Below, piece after piece: positions 12,173-23,444 of a stretch of DNA of 64,000 nt (its first letter is position 1; each line of letters starts with the position of its first letter). The stretch spans positions 62,001 through 126,000 of the forward strand of contig JAVRDV010000017.1 of the NCBI GenBank assembly GCA_033439255.1, in the 5' to 3' direction. This DNA comes from Hericium rajendrae (Eukaryota; Basidiomycota; Agaricomycetes; Russulales; Hericiaceae). The notes beneath the pieces are model-generated. The model was not told the origin of the DNA and did not search any database. It saw only the letters and a list, made by a program, of their open reading frames with translations. The position numbers and the translations under genes were made by a program.

Positions 12173-12201
<29 letters not shown>
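12173..12201. repeat. poly(A) run of about 28
   Basis: A long A-tract on the plus strand lies between two minus-strand gene remnants. No polyadenylated retrocopy or target duplication could be attached to it, so it is treated as a simple homopolymer. Confidence 0.7.
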
Positions 12202-12203
<2 letters not shown>

Positions 12204-12434
12204 ACTACAAACTCGGGACAGAACAGCGACCACTCCAAGCGTGCTTGGGCCACCGAGCCGAAACTTAAAGTGCTCCGCAAATTAATTCTGGCACATCTGG
12301 AGGCCAAGGCAGCGAACAAACTCAGCGAGTTTTGGCCCGTGGCCAATAGTCGCTGGTTCAATGACTTCTCCCACACCGACAAGCCACCCGAAGGCAATGA
12401 ACCACCTATTCGAGAGGTGAGGATATTCCAAAAA

Positions 12435-13612
12435 TTAATATGCAGGGGTAGGCGTCAAAACAGGTGGTGGTAGTGGGGCCCGAAGGGTATCAAGGCGGGT
12501 AGCTTGTTGCTGAGCGAGATTCTCTATAACTGCTTGAGATAGTGCAAGTTCTGCAGTGGTTAAGAAGAGGGTACTGGCCTGCCAAAACCACAGGTCACTT
12601 TCTTCTATGAGGCTGGGTCTCCAACTGACTACAAGCCGATTGGTGTCGGAGCGGTATGTGTAGTAGTTGTTGGTTACTGGGTTGAAGGTAATACCTGGGG
12701 GAACAACAAGTGGTGTGGTGCGAGCAGGGGGAGAATCTGCACTAGGAAGGGTGACGGTGGGAAGCGGTGGGGTAGCGGGTGGTTGGTGGCGGTGTTCTGT
12801 GGCTGCAACGTCGAAGTCGTTAAGCTCAAGGTCTGCCTGGTCGTCACGATCAGCGAAGTACCACTGTGCGGGACCGTCCTTGTCCTCATCTGGAGTGACA
12901 AAGTCTATTCGAACGATGCCAGAAAGGGTGTAGATGAAGTATTCATCGAGCAAGGCAAAGACACCAAGTGGGTATGGTTCTGTGGTCTGGAAACGGGGGT
13001 CGGTGGGATCAATGGTGAGGTCTAGAGGAAGTCAGCCGCGACTGGGCAACGACCAAGAGCACAAGGGTACAGGGGGTCTGAGTACGGGGTTCTGAGGAAT
13101 CGGTGGCCGAGGTGTTCTCTGGCCCACACAGGCTCAGGCGAGGGTTCGGGTGTGAAGAGACCTAGTGTGCAAAAGGGGAATGAGGTCGATGGTAGGATAC
13201 TTGCAGGGGATTTTCGGTTGGGTTGGTGACAGTGGTAAGCAATGTCCGAGGCACCGAACATGAATTCTTGCAAGTCAATGTCAAAGGAAACTCGAATTCG
13301 AACGTATAAGGCAATGGAGATAGCACCTGCACGTGGTTTCCACGACCTCAATCGAAACCAAACTCCTTCGGCTTCCCAACGCTTCACAGCACAATAGCGG
13401 AGGAGGGGGATGAGTGCACTGCCCTCGATGGTGTTGGCGATGAGAAAGGGGAGATGAGGTTGATGGAATGGATGTCGAGATTCGGTGAAGATGTCGGCAG
13501 TGAAGGGTTCAAAGAAGAAAGGTATGATGGGCAATAGTAGGGAGGTGAGGTGGGTGTATGAGAGATTGTGCAGGTGTCGGGACTCGGTCGTAGACAGCAG
13601 AGAACCACCCAA
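12435..13612 (-). CDS. hypothetical protein, minus strand, probably two or more exons
   Basis: A 172-codon frame (12435-12953) begins in-frame with DLTIDPTDPRFQTTEPY just upstream and reads LLDEYFIYTLSGIVRIDFVT, then a Pro/Thr-rich linker and WFWQASTLFLTTAELALSQA, ending in TPTPAY. Upstream a 196-codon frame (13022-13612) ends at CTCTAG, which could serve as a splice acceptor joining the two. Composition and codon pattern look like protein (balanced residues, no repeat bias). I recognise no domain. The neighbouring minus-strand genes suggest transposon-associated or recently transferred DNA. Confidence 0.45.
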
Positions 13613-14011
13613 GTCACCAGCGATGATGGGAGCGAGAGAGCAGAGAGCGACTAGCAGCGCAGTGACCTGTATTGGAGGTACAGTACAGTACAGACGAAAT
13701 GGACAATCTAGGGAAATAGGCGAGCGACAGGGAGCCTATAAGTACTGGGACGACAATGGGAAAAGAACAATGGACACCATAACGGGTCGAACAATAGAGT
13801 GAGAACAATGGTGGCCAAAAGGAGAACAATAGGATGTCCCAAAGGGGAACAAGGGCATGGGTGAAGGATAGCCCCAGGTCATGTGAGGAAGTGAACATGT
13901 GATGGGGCTGCTGGAGCACATGACCGACGTGATGCCTTGATGGCAGAGAAGAAGGCGGAGAGAAATGGAGTGATCTGTGACACTGCATGCAGTTGAGGAA
14001 TGAGGAGCACA
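13613..14011. other. no gene recognised
   Basis: Purine-rich plus strand with repeated GGAACAAT/GGAGAACAAT motifs, immediately left of the CATCTGAG element. Open frames are compositional. Confidence 0.4.
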
Positions 14012-15510
14012 CATCTGAGAAATCTGTTTTTTATATAGCAGCAAGTCATATTATGGGCTCTATCAGTGAGCTATGAGGGCTATGAACTTGGACTATTCAG
14101 CTATGTGGAGCTATGGGGCCTATGATAGCCTCTATAGCATGAAGTGTTAAATACATAGGTGGCCATAGCCTCTATAGCTAGGGGTGCCATATACATAGGA
14201 CTATGATACTTACCAAGGGAAACTATGACTACTATGGCTACTATAGTCCTTATGATGGGTCATCTAGGTAGTCAAGACATTTAAGTCAAAAATTTCTTAT
14301 ATTCAAGGTGTAGACTACTGTAGACAAATCTAACACCATCTAACTAGTAAACGAAGGTTCTGAATAGACCTCGCACCCTCGCACCTCTTGCACATCACCA
14401 TCTGTGTATGCACGGATAGGTGCACTCTTACCCGTCCGATGCATGCTGTCGGGCAGATGGTGATGTGGATGGGCAGGGCGATGAAGCAGGATGCACGAGC
14501 CGTGCGCGAGCTGGCATGGCCGTACGTGGCTGTATGCGCACGCATGGGGCGAGGCGACCATGTGCGGCATGAGGCATCAGCGCACGGGCCATGCATGGGA
14601 CGAGATGAGGTGCGCGGATCGTGCGTGGCCGCATGCGAGCTGACGCAGCCGTGCCTGGCTGTATGCATGTGCATAGGGTGAGGGGGCCATGTGCGGGGCA
14701 TGGCGCCGATGTACAGGTCACGCGTCGGGCGGGGCAGGGTGTCGCAGATCGTGCATGGCTGCACGCGAGTCAGCACGGTCACGCAGCCTATGCGCAGGGT
14801 GAGGTGATCATGTGGGAGTCATATGCGGGGCAGGGTGTCAGTGCACAGGCCATGCCAGGCCAAGTGGGGTGCACGAGTCGTGCTGGCTGTGGGCACGCTT
14901 GTGTGGACCCGCCTGGTCGCGCGCTTGCATGTTGAAGCTGGAGCGGATGTATGCGGGGCATAGCATCGGCGCACAGGCATGCGCAGGGCGGGGCGAGGTG
15001 TGGCAGATCATGCGTGGCCACGTCGCGAGTCGGCACGGTCTTGCTTGGCCTTGCTCGTGCAGGTCAGACCACGCAGGCTTGTCACCGTGCATGGCCGTGT
15101 GTGCCCAGCCAAGTGTTTCAGCTGTGAGCACATTGTCGATGGTGAGATGGACCCGCACGAACCTGTTGAGGACGTGTGGGGGGGTTGTTGAGGGGATCTG
15201 AGGGCGCTGGAGCCGGGCGAATGACGTGTCATGCCCGTTGCTACGGCAACGAGGCAGCACGATGCGGATGCAGATGCCATCGTCGGCGGATGGGGCAACT
15301 GGAGGTTCGCGGGTGTGAGCGAGGGCGTGGGGGCCGAAGCGCGAGTTGTTGAGCTTGCGGGCATGCAGTTGGTTTCGTGCACGGCTGTTGGTGATGCGCA
15401 GGGGATCGAGGCTGCCGGCGCCGTGTTCAAGAAGTGGGCAGGACACAGGCGATGTGGCAGAGAGAAGGCGACAGGGGAGGGGAGTGAGGTGTTGCGGGTG
15501 TCGAAGAACA

Positions 15511-15540
15511 AGAGTATTGCTCGAAAACGAGCGATACTCT
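15511..15540. repeat. GAGAGTATTGCTCG stem-loop (copy 3)
   Basis: AGAGTATTGCTCG pairs with CGAGCGATACTCT across AAAA and is followed by TTTATTAGTACGAA and AATAAA. This is conserved with copy B although the flanking GC-rich DNA differs considerably, suggesting function in the element (transcript end, processing site or transposition signal). Confidence 0.65.
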
Positions 15541-15987
15541 CTTTATTAGTACGAACAATACGAATAAAAAGTTTGGTTATACTTGCCTTTACCCCTCTAT
15601 ACCCTATCGAGATCCTTCTGCATTCGATCCGACAAGTTGATGGAAAGAGGAACGGCAGAGGAACAACGAGAGAGGAGTGTGGTGGTAAGGATAGTATGAG
15701 ACGACGTCGAACTTGATGTGCCTTCGGTGCTTCAGCTACCGAACGCGTGCGAGTTCGAGTGTTTCAAGCGTAGTAAATCAAATAAAATGGTTTAAATTCT
15801 GAAAAAAAGGGAACAGCTATAAATCATCTATTACATCGACCCATATGAGGTGAGTATCTAACTCAGCTGCTATAAGCTACTGGCCAATGAACAGAACTTA
15901 GGAAAATCTGGCACTTAGCCTCTGATGCAAGTGCTCGGCACTGCCCAGCCCAGTCTCGGCAGCCGCATTTGGCTTCCGCTTGCCACG

Positions 15988-15998
15988 TCTATATAAGG
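15988..15998 (+). promoter_or_regulatory. TATA-type promoter of element A
   Basis: TCTATATAAGGC is followed at about 25-35 bp by a long pyrimidine tract (CTATCTCTCTCTCTCTTCC) and CACTACCATC, a typical fungal core promoter layout. An ATG and a GTAAGC donor follow near 16089. The same arrangement is kept at 19588 in copy B. It suggests that the AT-rich right half is transcribed with an early intron. Confidence 0.6.
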
Positions 15999-16804
15999 CA
16001 TGTGCGACGTGCTATCTCTCTCTCTCTTCCTCACCACTACCATCCCTCGTCTTTCGGCACTCTCCCTTCTCCTGCTTCAAGTCTCTGATGTTCGGTAAGC
16101 TGTTATGTTGTTGTTATATTGTTTTGTTGTTCACTAACCCTACTATTCTTTGTAGACTTTTACACTTTCGCTTTTATTATGTCAAGTAAGTCTTATATTT
16201 TTCTATATCTGTATCTTGTATACTGACTTTGTCCTTAGATTATTTTCGCTTTTTCTGATCTATGAAGTAAGTCTTTATTTATCTTTTATCTTTAAGTTTA
16301 TCTTATCTTATCTTTGTATATTTTGTTATCTTATCTTGGGGTGTTGGTTTGAGTAGTGTATCATAGATCTGTAGTGATGCTTGTAGCTTTGTTTTAAATG
16401 TATTGTAATTTAACATTGTTTTAAATATAATGCTTTTAATTTTCGATGTTTTAAATGTTTGAGATGCAACAAGACTGAAATTTATACTATATTTGAATAT
16501 TTGAATAATATTTTAGCACTTTTAAGCAGTATATAAGACAGAGGCAATATAGAGTGGATAGCAGTCATACTAACTAGGCATAATATGATAACATAGATAT
16601 ATTACATAGCTGACATAGCTGTGATAGTCATTATATGCTATAGCAGCTATGATAGCTATGATAGCTTATACTCTATGCTATCATAACTCTATGTAGATTA
16701 CCTCACTGCTATGGAGTAGCTATGTAGAAAAGAGGACTCCTATGGTCCTATCAGAGCTATGTAAGCTACATAGTATCATATACCAGTGGTCCTTTTCTCA
16801 GATG

Positions 16805-17039
16805 CATGAGCGAGAGTGCAAAAGTCTGTGCATGTGAGTAATCAATGAATGTTAGTCAAGCCATATTGCTACAGCAATGAGGCTCAACACTTTGTTGTTG
16901 CTGGCCTCCTACATGCAATGTGTGCTCTCGAGAATGTGTGCGGGAGGTAAAGAATGGAAGCCGAGGCATGGGATTGACATATTGACAAGGAGAATGTGAG
17001 CACGACATAAATATCGAAAGCGAGGGTGATAGTGAGGAG
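16805..17039. other. short unique segment between element A and the LTR
   Basis: No gene. A small dyad ATTGCTACAGCAAT lies at about 16866. The last five bases before the LTR are AGGAG; the matching duplication downstream was not found in this window. Confidence 0.4.
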
Positions 17040-17558
17040 TGTTAAAAACTGTACATTTCATTTCTTAACTTGACATCACTCCCTTCGACATCCCCACCAT
17101 GGTCAATGTCTCGTTGTTCTATTCCATTTATTTAACCATATCTATATGCATGCATGGACTCTGTTGCACTGCCTTGATCCACTATTCGTTTCCATCATGA
17201 TCGTTGCAGTGCTCTCCTATTTACTCTCTCATCATGTTTCATCCCTATCATGCACAGTATGATGCTGTGCAATGCACAGTTACTACCATTACCTTAGATA
17301 TGACTTACGGCTGTGCATCCTCCTGTATTTAATCGGTTGAGCTGAGTCCCTTAGACCTCAGCTTAACCACTTTGCAACTCTATAGGATTTACCTCCTGTC
17401 AGTTGCCAGTGCCCTTTAAGTCCCTCTGCTTTACACTTCCCTCTCTCAATTGCTCTCGACTCTCTTCATTGTCAATCACCTCTTAAGCAGATCAGCCTTT
17501 GTTGTTTGTGTGTAGCCTGAGCCCCTACTCGGTCACTATAGGACGTCAGTCCTTAGCA
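17040..17558 (+). mobile_element. 5' LTR of an LTR retrotransposon fossil (519 bp)
   Basis: The segment starts TGTTAAAAACTG and ends CCTTAGCA, and the same 519-bp length and sequence type recur inverted at 22536-23054 as a solo LTR. Here a leader (17559-17664) follows instead of a flanking duplication, so this is the 5' LTR of a longer, broken element whose Gag-like part resumes at 20351. The match between the two LTRs is clearly imperfect, so the family is not very recent. Confidence 0.75.
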
Positions 17559-17664
17559 CTTGGTTAAGCTCTCCTACTGCTCACCCTGGTCTACAGTCTC
17601 GACAACAGACTGCCACCATTCCATCCACCATCAAGAGTCTTCCATGAAGATTTTTAGGGTCCAC
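17559..17664 (+). mobile_element. leader of the LTR retrotransposon fossil
   Basis: The sequence between the 5' LTR and the inserted CATCTGAG element B starts CTTGGTTAAGCTCTCC, which could hold a tRNA primer-binding site. I could not assign the tRNA. Confidence 0.45.
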
Positions 17665-18501
17665 CATCTGAGAAAAGAGATTTTTATATAGCAACAAGTC
17701 CTGTTATAGGCCCTATCAGTGAGCTATGGGGACTATGAAGTTGGACTGTTCAGCTATGTAGACCTATGGGGCCTATAATAGCCTCCATAGCATGAAGTGT
17801 TAAATACATAGAGGATCATAGCCTCCATAGCTAGGTGTGTCATATACATAGGATTATGATACTTGTTAAGGGAAACTATGACTACTATAACTACTATATT
17901 CACTGTTGTCAGCTGACTAAGCACTCAAGACATTAAAGCAAATTTTTTCTTATATTTGGAATACACTACCACAGACAAGGGTACAACCATTAACTACACT
18001 CGAGTGGATAAGCGCACGCTGTCGGGCATGCATGAGCAGGCACGCTTGGCGCAAGCATGTGCACCAGCGTGGACATGCGCAGCTGCGCGCTCGCATGAGA
18101 GTGCATACGCGCATGTCCCGGGGGAATACACGCGCAGTCGGCGCCTCGGTCTTCGCGCGCTCACTGGGCCGAGCGTGGTCGCACACTCCGGAGAGGCTGT
18201 CGAGGCGTGTGCGCACATCGAGACCTCGCGCAGGTTTACGCACCGTGCGCGGTTGTGCCCGGGCCTGCATAGACATGCGTGGCTGCGCGCCTGCATGCAG
18301 GAGTGCGTCCGTGCACTGGCGAGGCCGTTCGCACGCGCACAGCCACATGTCATGTCCGCGAGCACATTGCTGACGGCGTGGGACGTGTTGGTGCATCCAT
18401 ACCATGTGGGGGGTTGCATGCGAGCCTGTTGAGGGCACACGGCATTGTCGTGGGCATGCGAGGTGCGCAGTGGGCACGGCAGGCCGGGCAAGGGACCTAA
18501 A

Positions 18502-18536
18502 GTCGCACCTCGTTGCTGTAGCAACGAGGTGCGACG
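18502..18536. repeat. near-perfect dyad GTCGCACCTCGTTGCT / AGCAACGAGGTGCGAC
   Basis: A 34-35 bp palindrome with one central mismatch lies inside element B. Copy A has a weaker counterpart at about 15237-15250 (GTTGCTACGGCAAC). The dyads at 2090, 3976 and 5464 are also centred near CTGCAG/CTGTAG. Confidence 0.6.
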
Positions 18537-19132
18537 GTGGTGACAGTGGCGCGGGTGTCGAGGAGATGGGTGATGGGCTCGGGATGTAGGCGCGGGTTGT
18601 CGGGGCCTCATGCGGGCTTGCATGCCATGCATCGCCATGCGCAGGAGTGCGTGGGAGTGCGTGCACGCACTGGCTGGCCTGTTCGCAGAAGTGCGTGGCC
18701 GGGTGCGCTTAGCCACGTGTCATGGCCACAGGCATGTTGTCGATGGCAGGGAGGTGGTGATGTGCGGGGTGGGTAAGTCCGATGAACCTGCACGGACCTG
18801 TTGAGGACGTGCGGGGGTTGTTGAGGAGACGCGAGGGCACGGGCGAACGACATCATGCTCTGTTGCCACGACAACAAGGCATGACGACATGGACACGAAT
18901 GCTGTCATTGATGCACAGAGCGCGGGAGGCAGGAGGTGAGAGGCGGGAGGCTCGTGGATGTGGGCGTGGGCATAGGCGTGAGGTAGGTGATGCGCAGTGG
19001 GTCGGGGCTGCCAGCAATGTGGTTGAGAAGCGGGCATTGTGCTGACAGGGCGGCGGAAAGAAGGCAACATGGCAGAAAGATGGCGACGGGGGAGGAGAAG
19101 TCGAGCAAGGCATCACGGAAGTGGAAGAATGA

Positions 19133-19168
19133 GAGAGTATTGCTCGTTCTCGAACAGGCGATACTCTC
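19133..19168. repeat. GAGAGTATTGC stem-loop (copy 4)
   Basis: GAGAGTATTGC pairs with GCGATACTCTC and is followed by TTTATTAGTACGAA. It has the same position and downstream motif as in copy A. Confidence 0.65.
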
Positions 19169-19587
19169 TTTATTAGTACGAAGAATGCTAATAAAGAGTT
19201 GAATTTTACTTACCTTGACCCCTCTTTGCCCTATCGAGACCCTCCTGCATTTGATGCAACGAGTCAATGAGTAGACAAACGGCGGAGGGACAAGAGAAGA
19301 GGAGGGTGGTGGTATGAGAGTCGAACTTCGATGCGCTACCGAATGCACGCGAGTTCAAACATTTTGAGTCTAGTAAATCAAATAAAACACTTTAAATTCT
19401 GAAAAAAAGATTACATCCACGATTCATCACAACATCGAATCGTATGAGGTGAGTATCTAACTAATCTACTATTAGCTACTGGGCAACGAAGTGAACTTAG
19501 CAAAATCTAGCACTTAGCCTCTGACGCAAATGTTCGGCACCGCCCGGCCTGGTCTCCGCAGCCACATTTGGCGCTCTGCTCGCCATG

Positions 19588-19598
19588 TCTATATAAGG
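19588..19598 (+). promoter_or_regulatory. TATA-type promoter of element B
   Basis: TCTATATAAGGC followed by CTCTCTCTCTTTCC and CACTACCATC aligns with the copy A promoter. Conservation between two diverged copies supports function. Confidence 0.6.
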
Positions 19599-20350
19599 CC
19601 TGCGCGATGCACTGTCTCTCTCTCTTTCCTACCACTACCATCTCCCGTCTTTCGTCATTCGCTCTTCTTCTGCTCTAACCTTCTTATGTTTGATAGGTTG
19701 TTATGTTGTGTTCTTGTCCACTAACCCTAATGTTCTTTGTAAACTTTATATTTTTGCTTTTTCTTTTCTTTGGTATGTCTTATGTTCTTATGTATCTCTT
19801 TTGTCTTGTACTAATCTATTAACCTATGTTTAGATCATGTTTTCGCTTTTTCTTATCTTATCTTATCTTATCTAGCTTGACTTGATTATAAGTTGCTATC
19901 TATTATAGTTTTATAGGAATTTGTAGTCTTGTATAAATGTATTGCAATGAGATATTGTTTATAATATAATGCTTTTAAATTTTCAATCTTTTGAAAACTT
20001 TAAATATAATAAGTCAGGTTTATATTGGATTTATATCTTTTGATATTTTGATAGTACTTCTGAGTGACATATTTAACAGAGATGACATAGGGTAGATAGA
20101 AGTCTGAATAACTAGATATAATATGATAGTAAGGATATATCACATAGCTAACATAGCTCTTATAGCTATCTTATACTATGATAGCTATAATAGCTACCAT
20201 AGCTACTGCCTTATTCTATGGTAGCTATATAGCCCTATGTAGATTACCTTGCTACTATGAGATGGCTATGAAGAAAAGGAGACTGCTATAGCCCTATTAG
20301 ATTTATGTAGACTATATAGTGCAATATACCTCTGGTGTTTTTCTCAGATG

Positions 20351-21576
20351 ACTTCATATACCGGAGTCACCCCCCATCAAACATCACCATTGCTCTCCTT
20401 GTTCCCCTATACCTTCCTCTCAAGGCATCAGATAACAAATTAACAGACGAACAAAGGGCATATTGTCACTACCTGGAGGAGGATCAAGCAACCCCTTACC
20501 GAATCTGTAGAATCAAGGCGTGGCCAAAACTCTACACCTACAATGAAGCAGCAGACCTCCTTGACTACAACAAGGAATTGATATACCATGATGAAGGCAG
20601 CAAACTCATAAGGATTTGGAAAAAGGAAAAGAAAGTCACTACTATCCAGGATCATATCCCAGCAGAGGCTTACAGAAAGAACTATCTACTTGAAGGAGAA
20701 TGACACAAGAAGATAGTCCAACAATCTGGACATGTAATTCTCTCTACTCTGACATTTCCTAGGACTGAATCATCTATCTACCTCTATGACAATATCCTCA
20801 AAATCCACTACTGGTTTAACCACAGAACACACCAAATCTATATTCTATATGGAACAACTTGGGATGCCTCAATCCAGAAAGAACAGGTCACCCTTACCAG
20901 ACCTGTCACCTATTATGACTCCTACCCCACCTTTTCCTATCTGGCCGGTGAACTTGAGGAACTCCAGAGTTCTAGAGCAGTATCTCCCATTGAACCCTCC
21001 ATCTCCCTACCTTCCATCCCAGGTCCCATCTCTGAAACATTGATTCCTCTACCCAGAACAAGACAGCAATTTGGAACCCTCTGATAGCTCTCTCCTCACA
21101 GTGAGAACCATTAGAAGATCCATCCTTGAGCCCTTCAATCTAACACCAGACCCTGCACTCTGCCCATTACCCTTTACCACAGACCCAACCCACGACCTCT
21201 TGGGACTCGGAGATCTCCAGAGAACTATTGACTCAGCAAACAGTGACAGTGACAAAGAAGATGCAATGGCAAAGGGTCCAGATGTCAATAAGCTGACATT
21301 TTTCATGGGTGTTTGTACCAAGCTCAAGGAGTTCATCAGCCAATGCAAACTCCATTTCAAACTTAAAGCCAATTGATTCTCTGATGCAGCCATACAGATC
21401 TACTTTGCCCTCTCCTACATTCAGGGAGGCACTGCAGGACCCTGGGCAGCCAAGTACTTTGACCAACTTGATGAACTCAAAGAAGAGGGAAAAGAAGCCA
21501 TTATCTGGGCCAAGTTCGAAGGAGACCTCTGCAAGCAGTTTGGAGAGATTCATGCAGCAGAATCTACACTCTTTGA
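20351..21576 (+). mobile_element. Gag-like remnant of the Ty3/gypsy-type LTR retrotransposon fossil
   Basis: Plus-strand coding pieces resemble the Gag region of fungal Ty3/gypsy elements: an FMGVCTKLKEFISQCKLHF-type segment and an ALSYIQGGTAGPWAAKYF-type segment, preceded by a Lys/Glu-rich N-terminal portion. The region is broken in a few places and lacks any visible protease, reverse transcriptase or integrase. It is cut off at 21576 by the Helentron-like element. Together with the LTR at 17040 and the leader it forms one old, interrupted element. Confidence 0.65.
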
Positions 21577-22111
21577 CTTGGGGAAAATGGGCCGATGCTT
21601 CACGTGACAAGATGATCTCTTTTTTATTATTAGTTACATTCAACTTGGAGGAAGAGGGATGATGCTTCACATAACAAGATGATTTTTTTTTCAATTGTTA
21701 GTTATATTTAGAACAGTGCATAAATGAGTAAAGTCTCACTGGTCAGATTGATTATAAATTGTGGCCCAACTACATAGCAGTTATAGCACTATGAAACTAG
21801 GCATAGCATTGGCTGGCAGCTATGTAGATTTTACATTTTTGAGATGGCTGCACATCTATGCTTACATATGTTGCTATACTGTTAAGTTATATATACTACA
21901 TAACACTATTATCAGAGTCATAGCATCATTGGTTGAAAGTTTAGTACAAAGAAAACTCATTTTTTGGACATACAAAATTGATTTTTTTTAACATTTAATC
22001 AATGTTTTTGAGTGTAAAAGTTGATTCTACATGTAATATATCAATACACATAAGTTTTACCTGTCAAGCATTAAACACATTTATTATAAATTAAAACACA
22101 AGAAAAAACAA

Positions 22112-22195
22112 AATGGCCAGAGGTGGAATTGAACCTGAGCAAACACCTTAACAGCCGTTAAGGCATTGCTTACATAAGCAAAACTCGGTTTTTGA
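22112..22195 (-). other. tRNA-like (pol III promoter-like) segment
   Basis: On the minus strand GGTTCAATTCC (22125-22135) is a perfect B-box match, about 40-50 nt downstream of an A-box-like region near TGCTTATGTAAGC. The segment ends TCTGGCCA, as do the tRNA-like segments at 25072 and 61224. It does not fold convincingly as a tRNA and is probably tRNA-derived, SINE-like DNA inside the element. Confidence 0.45.
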
Positions 22196-22535
22196 AGTGC
22201 AACATCTCCCTGCTAGCCTTTTCTTCAGACAGTTGTTGAAGTCAGTGGTCCCTCTACCAGTAGCTGTAACACTTTCAGACTACTTCTTCCCTCAATGTGG
22301 GTGGATGGAGAGGATGTCTACCCGATGGCTGTAGTGGTTGTCCTGTATGTATCTCACTTGCTGATGTGACAGACTAATTTCATTTTAGCTCTATCAATAC
22401 TGCACCAACGAAGGTGGATGAGGGCTCATTGAAAGTAGATTTGTAGCTGCTTTTAGATGATATCTTGTGAGTTATAATAGCATCACTGGTAACCAAGATA
22501 TAGAGGTATGACTGATTGATGATGTGGCAGATATA

Positions 22536-23054
22536 TGCTAAGGACCAACGTCCTGTAGTGACCGAGTAGGGGCTTAGGCTACACACAAACAATAAAGGCT
22601 GACCTGCTCAAGAGGCGATCGATGATGAAGAGAGTCGAGAGCAATTGAGAGAGGGAAGCGCAAGGCAGAGGGACTTAAAGGGTACTGGTGACTGACAGGA
22701 GGTAAATCCTATAGAGTTGCAAAGTGGTTAAGCTGAGGTCTAAGGGACTCAGCTCAACCGGTTAAATACAGGAGGATGCACAGCTATGAGTCGTATCTAA
22801 GATGATGGTAGTAACTGTGCATTGCACAGCATCGTACTGCGCATGATGGGGATGAAACATGATGGAGGAGTAGATAGGGTAGCACTGCAACGATCATGAT
22901 GGAAATGGATAGTGGATCGAGGCAGTGTGATAGCATCCATGTGTGCATGTAGATATGGTTAAATAAAGGGAATAGAGCAATGGGACATCGATCATGGTGG
23001 GGATGTCGAAGGGAGTGATGTCAAGTTAAGAAATGAAACATACGGTTCTTAACA
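22536..23054 (-). mobile_element. solo LTR, minus orientation (519 bp)
   Basis: This is the inverted relative of the LTR at 17040-17558, reading TGTTAAGAACCG ... CCTTAGCA on the minus strand. It is flanked by a perfect 5-bp duplication ATATA (22531-22535 and 23055-23059). No internal retrotransposon sequence remains, consistent with LTR-LTR recombination after insertion into element E1. Confidence 0.85.
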
Positions 23055-23444
23055 ATATATTGGATCATATCTTCACTTTTGGTGATCTGATCTTGCATTC
23101 TAAACTGCTTTGCAATGCTGCTATATAGTATGTTCCAACTCAGATTACTGCTTGTTGATTGATTCATTTGTTGCAGAGCTATAAGACAGTCATTGTTTAC
23201 AGTAGGCTAACTCTTGGATGCATGTTTTGCTTATGTAAGCAGGTGCTAATACTTCATTCAGCTGCATAAGTCCTGTGGGATCACATCACTGAGAGTCTTA
23301 GAACCCAGCGCCACCAATAAATTGCATTTTTGGCTCATTTAAGTAATAAACAGTATCTAACTTTGTTTGCTGTATATCGTTTTACTGGCTCTGTCTTTCC
23401 GTAAGCAGTAAATTGTGTTGGAGACTGGTCTTCTGATAGGTCCA

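Larger units (their letters stand above)
14012..16804. mobile_element. CATCTGAG-terminus DNA element, copy A (2793 bp)
   Basis: The left end CATCTGAGAAA and right end TTTTCTCAGATG are inverted, flanked by CA on both sides (possible 2-bp target duplication). Both subterminal 250-300 bp are rich in CTATAG/TATAGC motifs. The interior goes from a GC-rich repeat segment (14390-15200) to the GAGAGTATTGC stem-loop (15511-15540), then a TATA-type promoter (15988-15998) and an AT-rich tail. The same order occurs in copy B. No transposase frame was found, so it is probably non-autonomous. A superfamily cannot be named. A CACTA/Plavaka-like or KDZ-like DNA transposon is possible, given subterminal repeats and the short duplication. 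Confidence 0.65.
17665..20350. mobile_element. CATCTGAG-terminus DNA element, copy B (2686 bp)
   Basis: Ends are CATCTGAGAAAA and TTTTTCTCAGATG, flanked by AC on each side. It is inserted between the leader and the Gag-like region of the LTR retrotransposon. It shares with copy A the CTATAG-rich ends, a GC-rich interior with dyad (18502-18536), the GAGAGTATTGC stem-loop (19133-19168), a TATA promoter (19588-19598), a pyrimidine-rich leader and a TTTTCTTATCTTATCTTATC AT-rich tail. The two copies differ noticeably in the GC-rich part but are well conserved from the stem-loop rightward. Confidence 0.7.

Noticed and set aside
12173-12201. Poly(A) tail of a retrocopy or LINE
   Set aside because: No target duplication and no LINE or mRNA-like sequence adjoins the A-run.
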